Shown here: positions 19,487 to 29,146 of the stretch, one piece after another
Layout: every line of letters starts with the position of its first letter
Position numbering within the stretch: position 1 is the stretch's first letter
Assembly (NCBI GenBank): GCA_003725745.1
Contig: RHDP01000001.1
Span: forward strand, 1,643,501-1,707,500
Origin: Streptomyces sp. I6
GTDB taxonomy: Bacteria > Actinomycetota > Actinomycetes > Streptomycetales > Streptomycetaceae
DNA: 64,000 nucleotides
Reading direction: 5' to 3'
The notes under the pieces: generated by a model
Told to the model about the DNA's origin: nothing
The model's input: only the letters and a program-made list of their open reading frames with translations
Database searches by the model: none
Program-made: the position numbers and the translations under genes

Positions 19487-19801
19487 CGGCGAATTCTAGG
19501 CACGTCTCCGTCTCCGTCTCCGTCCCCGGGCCTGAGCCTGAGCCTGAGCCGGGAGGGAACCGGAGCCGGAACCGGAGACGGGCCGGAACCGGAGACGGGA
19601 AAGCGGGGGTACGCGATCAGGGCGGCCCCGGGGACGGAAGCGGGCGTACGCGATCAGGTGGACCCGTGTGGACCCGGGGGACGGAACCCGGCAGGAACGG
19701 CAATCCTGCCGAACTACTGTGCGTACACGATCGGTTGCTAGTCTGGCGCCCGCTGTCCGAGGCAGCGCGCATCGGGGCCATGAGACGTCCGGGGGGGGAC
19801 C
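19487..19801. repeat. Spacer with hexamer repeats
   Basis: CGTCTC, CTGAGC and GGAACCGGAGACGG repeats run from about 19502 to 19602. The divergent promoters of Rsm22 and of the next gene must lie here. The less repetitive part (about 19700-19800) is the likely promoter of the gene at 19802. Confidence 0.5.
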
Positions 19802-21139
19802 ATGGGACAGAGGATCGTGCGCCTGGCCCTGGGGGTCGGGGTCGCCGTACTGGCCATGATCCTCCTGCTCGCCACCTGCGGCGGAGGGGACGGGCGGGAC
19901 GAGGATCGCGGCGAACGGCCGAAGCGGCCGGAGCAGGCCGCCTCGGGTCCGTCCACCAGGCTCACCGTGCCCGCCGCGTACGACACCGCCAGGGGCTGGG
20001 AGGTACCCGACGCCTCACCCGACCACGCGCTCGCCACCCGGTCCGGGCTCCTCGCCTATCTGGAGCGGGCGGCGGACGGCCGCTTCCGGCTCCGCACGCT
20101 GCATACCCGCACCGGCCGGCCCGGCTGGTCGGGCGAGCCCTTCACCGCGCTGGCCGGTCCGGAGCACTTCCCGCGGCTGCTGTCCGTCACCCGGGACGAC
20201 CGGCAGTTCTTCGTCGTCTGGTCGTACGGGAAGACCGGCCGCGACTCCCCCACGCCCTCGGGCCCGCTCGTCTCCCTCGACGTCTACGACACCGCGGACG
20301 GCTCACGGAAGCGGGTGGAGGTGCCCTGGACCGGCGCGCCGACGGTCTCCGGGACCGGACCCGGCATCCTCATCGGCGACGGCGGCGCCCGCAGCGCGGT
20401 CGTCGACCCCGGCAGCGGCGAGGTGTCCGTGGTACCGCCGAAGGAGTTGCGTCCCCCGAAGGACTGCGCCTCCTGCCGGCAGCTCACCGCGGTCCACGGG
20501 CTGACCGCGAAGGGCCTGCTGGTGCGCGGGGCCCGGGAGTTCTGGGTGCGCGACGGCTGGTTCAGCGGGGATGTGGCACCGGGCGGCGCCGACCGGGCGA
20601 ACGGGGTGCCCGTGTCCCTGGACTCCGGGCGGCTGCTGGTGCGCTGGCAGAAGGCGAAGGGCACCAGGGAGGCCGCTACCCGCGACCTGTGGGCCGTGCA
20701 TGACGCCGCGTCCGGCAAACCCCTGGTCACGGCCGAGTGCCGCAAGCCGGCGATCGAGCCGGGGACGTATCCGCAGGCCGTGCTCTCCCCCGGTCTGCGC
20801 TATCTGGTCGCCGGGAACCTCGCCTTCGACCTTCAGGAACGCACCGGCCGCTGCTTCGAGGAGCCGGACGGCACCCGTCCGCTGACCCTGACCACGGTCA
20901 CGGACGCGGGGCTGGCCTACGGGGCGACCGACACCCGCCGCCCGGCCGAGGCGCTGGCCGGCGCAGGCGCACCCCATGTCGTGGACCTGGCGGCGGGTGT
21001 GCCCGAGCCGCTCACCCCCGGCGTGCGGCTGCCCGCCGCGGAGGTGTCGGGCGTCGGCGTCTTCCACTGGACGGACACCCGGGACCGGCTGCACCTGATC
21101 GGCTACGTACGCAAGGACCGCCCCGGCACGGCTCCCTGA
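19802..21139 (+). CDS. Membrane-anchored beta-propeller-like hypothetical protein
   Basis: This is a 445-residue protein with a hydrophobic N-terminal segment (about residues 7-25) ending ILLLATCGGG. The cysteine suggests a lipoprotein, but Thr at -1 is unusual, so an uncleaved anchor is equally possible. The extracellular part is rich in repeated strands of the type LVSLDVYDTADGSRKRVEVP, typical of PQQ/YVTN-like propellers. A C-x2-C pair (DCASC) lies mid-protein. It is not recognised beyond that; a role as a secreted sensor or binding protein is conceivable. Confidence 0.75.
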   Translation: MGQRIVRLALGVGVAVLAMILLLATCGGGDGRDEDRGERPKRPEQAASGPSTRLTVPAAYDTARGWEVPDASPDHALATRSGLLAYLERAADGRFRLRTLHTRTGRPGWSGEPFTALAGPEHFPRLLSVTRDDRQFFVVWSYGKTGRDSPTPSGPLVSLDVYDTADGSRKRVEVPWTGAPTVSGTGPGILIGDGGARSAVVDPGSGEVSVVPPKELRPPKDCASCRQLTAVHGLTAKGLLVRGAREFWVRDGWFSGDVAPGGADRANGVPVSLDSGRLLVRWQKAKGTREAATRDLWAVHDAASGKPLVTAECRKPAIEPGTYPQAVLSPGLRYLVAGNLAFDLQERTGRCFEEPDGTRPLTLTTVTDAGLAYGATDTRRPAEALAGAGAPHVVDLAAGVPEPLTPGVRLPAAEVSGVGVFHWTDTRDRLHLIGYVRKDRPGTAP

Positions 21140-21259
21140 CCTCGCGGGGCCACCGGGCTGCGGACGCCGCGCGGTCGCGACCGGCGAGCGGACGCGGGCA
21201 GGTCCCCGGGGAGGCCCGTACACGGTCCCCGTGGGAGGCCCCTGCACCAGACCGACCCG

Positions 21260-21345
21260 TACACCCCGTACCCACCACAGCCCTTACCCACCACAGCCCT
21301 TACCCAGCAGCCCTTACCCAGCAGCCCGTGGCCACCACAGCCCGT
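21260..21345. repeat. CCCTTACCCACCACAG tandem repeat
   Basis: Four to five copies of a 15-17-base unit CCCTTACCCA(C/G)CACAG-like lie between the convergent genes ending at 21139 and 21348. The last copies extend to the transporter stop codon. Confidence 0.65.
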
Positions 21346-21347
21346 GA

Positions 21348-22748
21348 CTACGACGCGGGCCGCTCCGTCCCGGCCGGCCCGCCCGCGCTCCGGGGCGCCG
21401 CGTCCGGGTGCCGGTCCGTACGCCACGGCCGGCACAGCACCAGGAAGCAGCCCAGTGCGCCCAGCGCGCACACCAGTTGGACGACGGCCATCGGCACCGC
21501 CGTCGTCTCGCCCGCGATCCCGACCAGCGGGGAGGCGATCGCCCCGATCAGGAAAGAGGACGTGCCGAGCAGCGCGGACGCCGATCCGGCGGCGTGCGGG
21601 GCACGCGTCAGGGCCTGGGCGTTGGTGTTCGGCAGGGTGACGCCCATGGCCGACATCAGGACGAAGAGTCCGGCCGCCACCGGGAGGAGCCCGGTCTCGC
21701 CGAAGACGCCGGACGTGATCAGCAGCAGCGCCAGCGCCGCCAGCGCGATCACCGCGAGGCCGACGCCCAGGACCTTGTCCAGGCTGACCCGGCCCACCAG
21801 CAGCTTTCCGTTGATCTGGCCCACCGCGACCAGGCCGATCGAGTTGACGGCGAAGAGCAGGCCGAACGTCTGGGGCGAAGCGCCGAACAGACTCTGCACC
21901 ACGAACGGAGAGGCGGCGATGTAGGCGAAGAGCGCGGCGAACGCGAGACCGCCCGCCAGCGTGTACCCGGTGAACACCCGGTCGGCGGCCAGAGCGCGCA
22001 TGGTGCGCAGGGCGTGGCCGACACCGCCGCCGTGGCGCCGCTCGGGGGGCAGCGTCTCGTGGAGCCACTTCGCCACGACGAGGGTGAGGAGCAGTCCGAT
22101 GACGGCGAGGACGTGGAAGACTCCGCGCCAGTCGGTGACCCGGAGGACCTGGGCGCCGATGAGCGGCGCCACGATCGGGGCCACCCCGGAGACCAGCATC
22201 AGGGTCGAGAAGAATCGCGCCATCTCCACACCGTCGTAGAGGTCGCGCACCACGGCCCGGGCGATGACGATGCCGGCCGCCCCCGCCAAACCCTGGAGCA
22301 GCCGGAAGGCGATCAGCGTCTCGGCGCCGGTCGCGAAGGCGCAGGCCACGGTGGCCGCCACGTACACCGCCATGCCCGCGAGCAGCGGCCGGCGGCGGCC
22401 CCATCTGTCGCTCATCGGGCCGACGGCGAGCTGCCCGAGGGCCATTCCGGCGAGGCAGGCGGTGAGGGTGAGCTGGATGGTGGCGGCCGGGGCGCGGAGG
22501 TCGCCGGTGACTTCCGGGAGGGCGGGGAGGTACATGTCCATCGAGAGCGGCGGGAGCGCGGTGAGGCCGCCGAGGACCAGGGTGACGAGCAGGCCGGCCC
22601 GGCGCGCGGCCGCGACGGCTGCGGCGGGTGGCGCTGCCTCCAGCGGAGAGCGGGCCGGTGCCGGGACCTGTCCGGAGGCGGAGGCCGGGACCTGTCCGGA
22701 GGCGGAGGGGGATATGTGCTCTGGGGTGGTGGGGCCGCTCTCCGGCAT
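21348..22748 (-). CDS. Bcr/CflA-type multidrug efflux MFS transporter
   Basis: This 12-helix transporter is 466 residues from the ATG at 22748, which has AGGAG about 7 bases upstream. Helix 1 contains LPPLSMDMYLPALPEV, the D-x-Y-L-P-A motif of the Bcr/CflA group. Motif A is SDRWGRRRPLLAG. The N-terminal 40 residues are a low-complexity leader with a duplicated SASGQVPA unit. Bcr/CflA pumps export drugs such as bicyclomycin and chloramphenicol as well as amino-acid derivatives; the substrate here is unknown. Confidence 0.88.
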   Translation of the reverse strand: MPESGPTTPEHISPSASGQVPASASGQVPAPARSPLEAAPPAAAVAAARRAGLLVTLVLGGLTALPPLSMDMYLPALPEVTGDLRAPAATIQLTLTACLAGMALGQLAVGPMSDRWGRRRPLLAGMAVYVAATVACAFATGAETLIAFRLLQGLAGAAGIVIARAVVRDLYDGVEMARFFSTLMLVSGVAPIVAPLIGAQVLRVTDWRGVFHVLAVIGLLLTLVVAKWLHETLPPERRHGGGVGHALRTMRALAADRVFTGYTLAGGLAFAALFAYIAASPFVVQSLFGASPQTFGLLFAVNSIGLVAVGQINGKLLVGRVSLDKVLGVGLAVIALAALALLLITSGVFGETGLLPVAAGLFVLMSAMGVTLPNTNAQALTRAPHAAGSASALLGTSSFLIGAIASPLVGIAGETTAVPMAVVQLVCALGALGCFLVLCRPWRTDRHPDAAPRSAGGPAGTERPAS

Positions 22749-23126
22749 CGACAGCTCCTGTCCTGGTCGTCGCCCCATATGCTCTCAGCCCGTGCGGAGA
22801 GCGCGAGACCCTCCCCCGGTGCCCGGTCCCGTTCCCGAACCGCGACACGACCCACCGCACCCCACCCCGGGGGCCCGGGCCCGTCCCGCGCGAGAGCCCG
22901 ACCCACCCCTGCCCGGCACGCCCGGGCCCGTCCCGCCCGGGCTCGTCCCGCCCGGGCCCGCCCCGCGCCACCGACACGACGCTCGCCACCACGCGCGCCC
23001 AGGCCCACCTCGCCCAGGCCCACCGCACCCCGCCGCGCCGGCCCGGGCCCGTCCCCGGCGAGGACACGACCCGCCCCGCACCGCAAGCCCAGGCCTGCCC
23101 CCGCGCCGCGGCCGCGACGGCCCGGG
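22749..23126. repeat. Gene-free stretch of GCCCGGGCCCG-rich repeats
   Basis: The gap between the transporter start and the end of phoD is dominated by irregular copies of CCCGGGCCCGTCCCGCCC. No gene, promoter motif or clear terminator is distinguishable, although several strong GC hairpins are possible. Confidence 0.5.
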
Positions 23127-24758
23127 TCACACCGGCCTGATGCCGGGGTCACCTGCCTCGGTGACGAAGGACGCGGCCGTGGTGACCGGCGCGCCGGGGG
23201 TCGTCACCGCCGAGACCGTGCGGAAGTCCGCCCGGGCCCGCTCGGTGGTGAGCGTGACCGTCAGGTAGCCGCGGCGGCCGTTGCAGAACCTCATGTGCGG
23301 GTTGGCCCGCATGAGGTTCTCCCAGTTGGCGGGCTTGTCGGTGCCGTCCTTGCCGCTGCTGACGGATGTGGCGGCGAACTCCGTGCCGACGGTCCGCGAG
23401 GACGGATCGTCGAAGTCCTTCTTCAGGTCGAACGCGTAGCCGGCGTGGACGTCGCCGGTGAGGACGACGAGGTTGTCGATCCCGGCGGCCTCGGCGCCGT
23501 CGAGGAGCCGCCTGCGGGAGGCCGGATAGCCGTCCCAGGCGTCCATCGACAGCGTGAAGCCGGGCCCGGGGACGTTGCGCCGCCGCGCGAACACGACCTG
23601 CTGCGGCAGCACGTTCCAGAGGGCGTCCGAGGCCCGCCAGCCGTCGAGCAGCCAGCGCTCCTGCGCCTCGCCCGTCATGGTGCGCGCCGGGTTCTCGGAC
23701 TCCGGTCCGGGGGTCTGCCAGCCGTCGCCGTACGCCTGGTCCGAGCGGTACTGGCGGGTGTCGAGCACGTCGAACCGGGCGAGCCGGCCGAAGCGCAGCC
23801 GGCGGTAGAGCCGCATGTCCGGGCCGGACGGCCGCTGGGGCCCGCGCAGCGGCTGGTTCTCCCAGTACGCGCGGTACGCGGCGGCGCGGCGCAGCAGGAA
23901 CTCCTCCGGCGGGACGTCGTTCTCGGGCGTGTCCCCCGCGTAGTTGTTCTCGGTCTCGTGGTCGTCCCAGGTGACGGCGAAGGGGTGGGCGGCGTGCGCG
24001 GCGGCGAGGTCGGGGTCGCTGCGGTAGAGCGCGTAGCGCAGCCTGTAATCCTCCAGGGTGACGGTCTCGCGGTCGAAGTGGGCCGGCAGGCGCCGGTCGG
24101 TGAAGTTGCGGGCGCCGCCGACGGCGTTGACGGCGTGTTCGTAGAGGTAGTCGCCGAGGTGGAAGACGACGTCCAGGTCCTCGTCCGCGAGGTGCCGGTA
24201 CGCGGTGTAGTACCCGTCGTGGTACGCCTGGCAGGAGACGGCGGCGAGCTTCAGTTCGGAGATCCGGGCCCCGGGGCGGGGTGCGGTGCGGGTGCGTCCG
24301 GCGGGGCTGGTCCAGCGGCCGGCGCGGAACCGGTAGTGGTGGACGCGGTCGGGGGCGAGGCCGGTGACGTCGACGTGGACGGTGTGGCCGAACTCCGGGT
24401 GGGCGGTGGTCTGTCCGCGCCGGGCGACGCGGGTGAAGCGGGCGTCGTGGGCGATCTCCCAGCCGACCTGGATCCGGGAGGCGGGCAGTCCGCCGCCGGG
24501 CTCGTAGGGGCGGGGCGCGAGCCGGGTCCACAGCAGTACGGAACCGGGTAGCGGGTCTCCGGACGCCACGCCGAGGGTGAACGGGTCCTCGGTGATCCTC
24601 CGGGGGTCGAGTTCGGCGGCGGCCGCGGTGCCCGCCGTCGGCAGGTTCACGGCGAAGGCGAGCGCGGCGGCTGCCCCGGTGGCGGTCATGAAGCGGCGGC
24701 GGCCCAGGTGCCGGGCGACGGCGCGGAGTTCGTCCGAGTGCGGGCGTGCGGTTGTCAT
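23127..24758 (-). CDS. phoD: Alkaline phosphatase D family protein (Tat-exported)
   Basis: PhoD enzymes hydrolyse phosphodiesters and monoesters outside the cell. The protein has 543 residues. The N-terminus has a twin-arginine signal, LGRRRFMTATGAAAAL. The PhoD N-terminal fibronectin-like domain is followed by the catalytic domain, with VSCQAYHDGYYTAY (conserved Cys), DVVFHLGDYLYEH (metal-binding Asp), TWDDHETENNY and VVLTGDVHAGYAFD. The start is GTG/ATG at 24758, divergent from the SDR gene. PhoP control is known for this family in Streptomyces, but no clear PHO-box pair was seen. Confidence 0.92.
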   Translation of the reverse strand: MTTARPHSDELRAVARHLGRRRFMTATGAAAALAFAVNLPTAGTAAAAELDPRRITEDPFTLGVASGDPLPGSVLLWTRLAPRPYEPGGGLPASRIQVGWEIAHDARFTRVARRGQTTAHPEFGHTVHVDVTGLAPDRVHHYRFRAGRWTSPAGRTRTAPRPGARISELKLAAVSCQAYHDGYYTAYRHLADEDLDVVFHLGDYLYEHAVNAVGGARNFTDRRLPAHFDRETVTLEDYRLRYALYRSDPDLAAAHAAHPFAVTWDDHETENNYAGDTPENDVPPEEFLLRRAAAYRAYWENQPLRGPQRPSGPDMRLYRRLRFGRLARFDVLDTRQYRSDQAYGDGWQTPGPESENPARTMTGEAQERWLLDGWRASDALWNVLPQQVVFARRRNVPGPGFTLSMDAWDGYPASRRRLLDGAEAAGIDNLVVLTGDVHAGYAFDLKKDFDDPSSRTVGTEFAATSVSSGKDGTDKPANWENLMRANPHMRFCNGRRGYLTVTLTTERARADFRTVSAVTTPGAPVTTAASFVTEAGDPGIRPV

Positions 24759-24892
24759 CTGACCCTCCCCTTGCGGACGTTGTCACTCCGTAGTGGAGCC
24801 GGGCCCGGCATCCGCGGATTGTCCGGTACACAACATCCGCGTGTCGGACGGATGAGAACCGCGGAGGCCGCTCTGCCGTACGCTGCGGCGCC

Positions 24893-25648
24893 ATGGACGC
24901 AGAACGGAGAAGTGCGGTGGTCACGGGCGCCGGATCGGGCATCGGGCGCAGTGTCGCGCTGGCGTTCGCGGGCGCGGGCTGGTCGCTGGCGCTGGCGGGC
25001 CGGCGGGCGGAGGCACTGGAGGAGACGGCTGCACTGACCGCCGGGGCGGACGTCCTCTGCGTCCCGACGGACATCACGTCACCGGACGCCGTGACGGCCC
25101 TCTTCGCCGCGGCGCGGGAACGGTTCGGGCGGGTGGACCTGCTGTTCAACAACGCGGGCACGTTCGGGCCCGGCGGAGTGCACCTGGAGGACCTCCCCCA
25201 CGAGGCGTGGCGCCACGTCGTGGACGTCAATCTGACGGGATCGTTCCTGTGCGCCCAGGCCGCGTTCCGGGTGATGAAGGACCAGGATCCGCAGGGCGGC
25301 CGCATCATCAACAACGGCTCCATCTCCGCGCACGCGCCGCGTCCGCACTCGGTGGCGTACACGGCGACGAAGCACGCCGTCACCGGCCTCACCAAGTCGC
25401 TGTCCCTGGACGGCCGCCCCTACCGCATCGCCTGCGGCCAGATCGACATCGGCAACGCGGCCACGCAGATGACGGCCCGTATGGAGACGGGCGTCCTCCA
25501 GGCCGACGGTCGCACCGCCCCCGAGCCGGTGATGGACGCGGACGACGTGGCCCGGACGGTGCTCCACATGGCGGAGCTGCCCTTGGAGGCGAACGTGCAG
25601 TTCGCGACGGTGATGGCCACGACGATGCCGTACATCGGCCGGGGCTGA
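24893..25648 (+). CDS. SDR family NAD(P)-dependent oxidoreductase
   Basis: This is a 251-residue short-chain dehydrogenase. It has the cofactor loop [15 protein letters not shown] (T-G-x3-G-x-G), [11 protein letters not shown], and the catalytic [20 protein letters not shown] with Ser and Y-x3-K. A 3-oxoacyl-reductase or alcohol-dehydrogenase-type reaction is likely; the substrate is unknown. The gene diverges from phoD, starts at 24893 and seems to be alone. The stop is followed directly by repeat-rich DNA. Confidence 0.9.
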   Translation: MDAERRSAVVTGAGSGIGRSVALAFAGAGWSLALAGRRAEALEETAALTAGADVLCVPTDITSPDAVTALFAAARERFGRVDLLFNNAGTFGPGGVHLEDLPHEAWRHVVDVNLTGSFLCAQAAFRVMKDQDPQGGRIINNGSISAHAPRPHSVAYTATKHAVTGLTKSLSLDGRPYRIACGQIDIGNAATQMTARMETGVLQADGRTAPEPVMDADDVARTVLHMAELPLEANVQFATVMATTMPYIGRG

Positions 25649-26264
25649 CGAGGACTGCGCGCCCGGCCCCTCTCCTCCGGGAGCCGTGGAGGGGTGGCCG
25701 GACGCCGGGTGGCCGTGGTGCCGGGTGGCCGGGTGGCCGGACGCCGGGAGCCGTGGTGCCATGGAGCCCGGGGCCGGGTGCCATCGAGCCCGGAGCCGGC
25801 CGGACGGCCGGGTAGCCGGGCGGCCGGGTAGCCCGATGGCCGGGTAGCCGGGCGGCCGGGTAGCCCGATGGCCGGGTAGCCATGGATTCCGCGAGCGCGG
25901 GCGGCCGGGCGGGCGCCACCCTCCAGCACCGCTCGCGGCCGGAGGCGGCGACCGTTCCCGCGCCGGACGGCGGGCCGTCCCTCACCACCGGCGGATCAGC
26001 TCACGGCGTCCCCGGAGCCCGCGACGGCAGCGGGCGTGCACGGAAGGGGTCCGGGCCGGTGGCCCCGTCTCCTGCCGGAGGCTGGAATTGGCCCATGCAT
26101 GTGAACGATCTGCGTCTACGCGCTTGCTTTCTGCGGGAGTTGCTGCGCCAATGACAACCGTCTCTGACGGCCCATCAGTCCCGTGACTCGGAGGACGCTG
26201 CCCGCGCGGGCAGCGGCGGTCGGCGACGCCATCCCGTGACCCCACACACGAAGGCGGGACCCAG
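25649..26264. repeat. Long gene-free stretch with GGCCGGGTAGCC repeats
   Basis: From about 25690 to 25880 the sequence is made of repeats such as GCCGGGTGGCCGGACGCCGG and GGCCGGGTAGCCGGGCGGCC, alternating with GATGGCCGGGTAGCC. The segment 26085-26264 is more AT-balanced and probably carries the promoter of the secreted protein gene at 26265. No gene is supported. Confidence 0.6.
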
Positions 26265-26731
26265 ATGAAGCAGCACCGCAGGCTCGGCACAGGCACGGCA
26301 CTGCTCACCGCGGCGGCCCTCGGCTCGCTCGCCCTGGCCCCGGCGGCCACGGCGGTCGAACCCACGACGGCGACCATGGCGTTCGAATGCAGCTCGTTCG
26401 GATCCGGATCGGCCACCCTCACGGCCACCCAGGACGGCACCGCGGCCACGATCAACCTGTCCACCTCGGCCATCAAGTCACCCTTCCCCTGTCCGCCAAC
26501 TCCATCAGCTCGACCCTCACCCTGACGAAGAACGGCTCCGGCACGGCCACGTTCACCGGCAGGGCCAACCCGGCGATCCCGGCCGGCGCCACGGTCTCCA
26601 CCGGACCGCTGAAGGGCACGGTCGCCGCGGGCGACAGCCTCGAGGCCGAGTCCCTCACGGTCGTGGTGTTCGGCATCAGCGTGGCCTGCCACGCCACCTC
26701 TCCGCAGGACCCGGGCCCGTTCGTGTTCTGA
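26265..26731 (+). CDS. Small secreted protein of unknown function; frameshifted as sequenced
   Basis: The first 73 or so residues are in one frame and start MKQHRRLGTG. A signal peptide follows: hydrophobic TALLTAAALGSLALAPA, cleavage near ATA. The second half is in the next frame, with SSTLTLTKNGSGTATFTG and GISVACHATSPQDPGPFVF. The frames meet at 26481-26489 (CCC-TT-CCCC); one added base gives I-K-S-P-L-P-L-S-A-N and a 155-residue protein. Two cysteines (FECSS and VACHA) could form a disulfide. The beta-rich composition resembles small exported Streptomyces proteins. No function was recognised. Confidence 0.7.
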
Positions 26732-27126
26732 CGTACGAGCCGCCCCGCCGGGCCGGCGAACGGCCCGCAGCACGGTGTCACCGCCACTCCACCGACGGTG
26801 ACACCGCCCGGCGGGCGGAGGCCCTGCACCGGGCGCCCCTCCCGCGCCCGTCCCGCAGCCCTCCCGCGCCCTCCCGGCCTGCCCCTGACCCTGCTGGCCC
26901 TCCCGACCCTGCTGGCCTTCCTGGCCCTGCTGGCCCTCCGCAGCGCCCCTGGCCCTCCCGTCGCTCCGCAGCGACCCGCGGCCCCCGCAACCCCTCCACC
27001 CCTCCACCCCGCTCAGGCATCCGCCCCTCCCCGCCCCGCCCGCTCTCCCGGGCCCGCCTCCCCCAGGCGGCCTAGTATGAAATGCGAGGTACGGGCGCAT
27101 GTGCCGAGAGGCAGGGAGGACGACCC
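26732..27126. repeat. Spacer with CCCTGCTGGCC repeats
   Basis: Copies of CTGGCCCTCC/CCCTGCTGGCC cover about 26885-26945. The AT-richer TAGTATGAAATGCG at about 27073-27086 just upstream of the GH15 gene could be its -10 region. No other feature was seen. Confidence 0.5.
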
Positions 27127-28986
27127 GTGGCTGCTGAGTCTCCGGCGTACCGAGCCACCGGTGGAGCGAGCGCCCCCGGAGGCGCCGGCACCCCCCGGTA
27201 CCTGCCGATCTCCGAACACGGGCTGATCGGCGACCTGCGCAGCGCCGCCCTCGTCGGGACGAACGGCACCATCGACTGGTACTGCTGCGGCCGCTTCGAC
27301 GCGCCCAGCGTCTTCGCGTCGATCCTGGACGCCGAGAAGGGCGGCTGCTTCGAACTGGCACCGGACGTCCCGGCCCGGACGAAGCAGTTCTACTTCCCCG
27401 ACACCAATGTGCTCATCACACGCTTCTTCGCGGAGGACGGCGTCGGTGAGATCCAGGACTTCATGCCGATCACCGACGACTCGCGCGAGGCCGACCGGCA
27501 CCGGCTGATCCGCCGGGTGGTCTGCGTCCGCGGCTCGCTGCCCTTCCGGGCCCTGGTCGCGCCGCGCTTCGGCTACGGGGCCGAGCCGCACACCATCCGG
27601 ATGGAGGGCGGGTACCCGGTCTTCGAGTCGCCCGCGGCGAGCCTCTCGCTCACCTCCAGCGTGCCGGTCGAGACCGACGGCCGCGACGTGTGGTCGCTCT
27701 TCAAACTGCACGAGGGGGAGACCGCCGTCTTCGCGCTCGACCGGCTCGGCGGCGGCGTGGCTCCGCAGGCCTGCCCCACCGCCACGGCCGAGGAGTCGTT
27801 CGCGGCGACGGTGCACTACTGGCGGCGCTGGCTGTCCACGTCGCGCTACCGCGGGCGCTGGCGCGAGATGGTGCACCGCTCGGCGCTGACCCTCAAACTG
27901 CTCACCTACGCCCCCACCGGCGCGATCGTGGCCGCGCCCACCACCAGCCTGCCCGAGCAGATCGGCGGCGAGCGCAACTGGGACTACCGCTACGTCTGGG
28001 TCCGCGACGCGGCCTTCTGCGTCTACGCCCTGCTCCGGCTGGGCTTCACCGGCGAGGCGCAGGCGTTCATGCGGTTCCTCACCGAGTTCGTCTGCATCTC
28101 GGACGGCGACGGAGGCCCCCTGCAGATCATGTACGGGATCGACGGCCGGCGTGAGCTGGCGGAGCGCGAACTGCCCCACCTCGAGGGCTACCTGGGCTCC
28201 AGCCCCGTCCGGGTGGGAAACGACGCGGTGGACCAGCTCCAACTGGACATCTACGGTGCGCTCATCGACTCGGTCTACCTCTACGACAAGTGGGGCGAGC
28301 CGATCTCCAGCGACCAGTGGGACCGCGTCTGCGGCATCGTCGAGTGGGTCTGCGCGCACTGGGACCAGCCCGACGAGGGCATCTGGGAGACGCGCGGCGG
28401 ACGCAAGAACTTCCTGTACTCCCGGCTGATGTGCTGGGTGGCGATCGAGCGCGCCATGCGCATCGCCCGGCGCCGCGGGCTGCCCGCCGACATGGTGCGC
28501 TGGGGCGGCGTGCGCGACGGCATCTACCGGCGGATCATGGAGCGCGGCTGGTCGGCCGAGCGCCACGCCTTCGTTCAGCACGAGGACGACAGCGTCCTCG
28601 ACGCCGCCGTGCTGATGATGCCGCTGGCGAAGTTCATCTCCCCGACCGACCCGAAGTGGCTCGCGACCCTGGACGCCCTCGGCGAGGAACTGGTCTCGGA
28701 CTCCCTGGTCTACCGCTACGACCCGCAGGCCAGCCCGGACGGGGTGCGCGGCGCGGAGGGCACGTTCTCGATCTGCTCCTTCTGGTACGTCGAGGCCCTG
28801 GTCCGCGCCGGACGCCCGGACGAGGCGCGGCTGGCGTTCGAGAAGATGCTCACCTACGCCAACCACCTCGGCCTGTACGCGGAGGAGATCGGCCGCACGG
28901 GCGAGCAGAACGGCAACTTCCCGCAGGCGTTCACCCATCTCTCGCTGATCAGCGCGGCGTTCAACCTGGACCGGGCGCTGGGCTGA
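27127..28986 (+). CDS. Glycoside hydrolase family 15 protein
   Basis: This is a 619-residue cytoplasmic GH15 enzyme (glucoamylase/trehalase group). The N-terminal domain reads PISEHGLIGDLRSAALVG and NGTIDWYCCGRFDAPSVFA, typical of actinobacterial members, several of which are trehalases. The (alpha/alpha)6 domain has NWDYRYVWVRDAAF and the two acidic regions including EEIGRTGEQNGNFPQAFTH. The start is GTG at 27127 with GGGAGGA about 6 bases upstream. There is no signal peptide, in keeping with an intracellular sugar such as trehalose as substrate. It ends the core-chromosome part of the window. Confidence 0.9.
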   Translation: MAAESPAYRATGGASAPGGAGTPRYLPISEHGLIGDLRSAALVGTNGTIDWYCCGRFDAPSVFASILDAEKGGCFELAPDVPARTKQFYFPDTNVLITRFFAEDGVGEIQDFMPITDDSREADRHRLIRRVVCVRGSLPFRALVAPRFGYGAEPHTIRMEGGYPVFESPAASLSLTSSVPVETDGRDVWSLFKLHEGETAVFALDRLGGGVAPQACPTATAEESFAATVHYWRRWLSTSRYRGRWREMVHRSALTLKLLTYAPTGAIVAAPTTSLPEQIGGERNWDYRYVWVRDAAFCVYALLRLGFTGEAQAFMRFLTEFVCISDGDGGPLQIMYGIDGRRELAERELPHLEGYLGSSPVRVGNDAVDQLQLDIYGALIDSVYLYDKWGEPISSDQWDRVCGIVEWVCAHWDQPDEGIWETRGGRKNFLYSRLMCWVAIERAMRIARRRGLPADMVRWGGVRDGIYRRIMERGWSAERHAFVQHEDDSVLDAAVLMMPLAKFISPTDPKWLATLDALGEELVSDSLVYRYDPQASPDGVRGAEGTFSICSFWYVEALVRAGRPDEARLAFEKMLTYANHLGLYAEEIGRTGEQNGNFPQAFTHLSLISAAFNLDRALG

Positions 28987-29146
28987 GCGCGCCCCGCGCG
29001 CCAGGACCGGACGCAACGGCCGTTTCCGCTTGGGGCGTGAGCGGCGACCGGGCCAGGCTGCGGGCGCGGCGCTTCGTGTTCCGTACCGTCCGCCGGAAGG
29101 CTTCGGCGCACGGGGTCGATCGGTCCGCGCGATCCCGTTCGCGTGA

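Noticed and set aside
21408..24551. Plus-strand open frame of over 1000 codons
   Set aside because: It is antisense to the Bcr/CflA pump and phoD; composition is typical of GC-rich antisense frames and no domain is visible.
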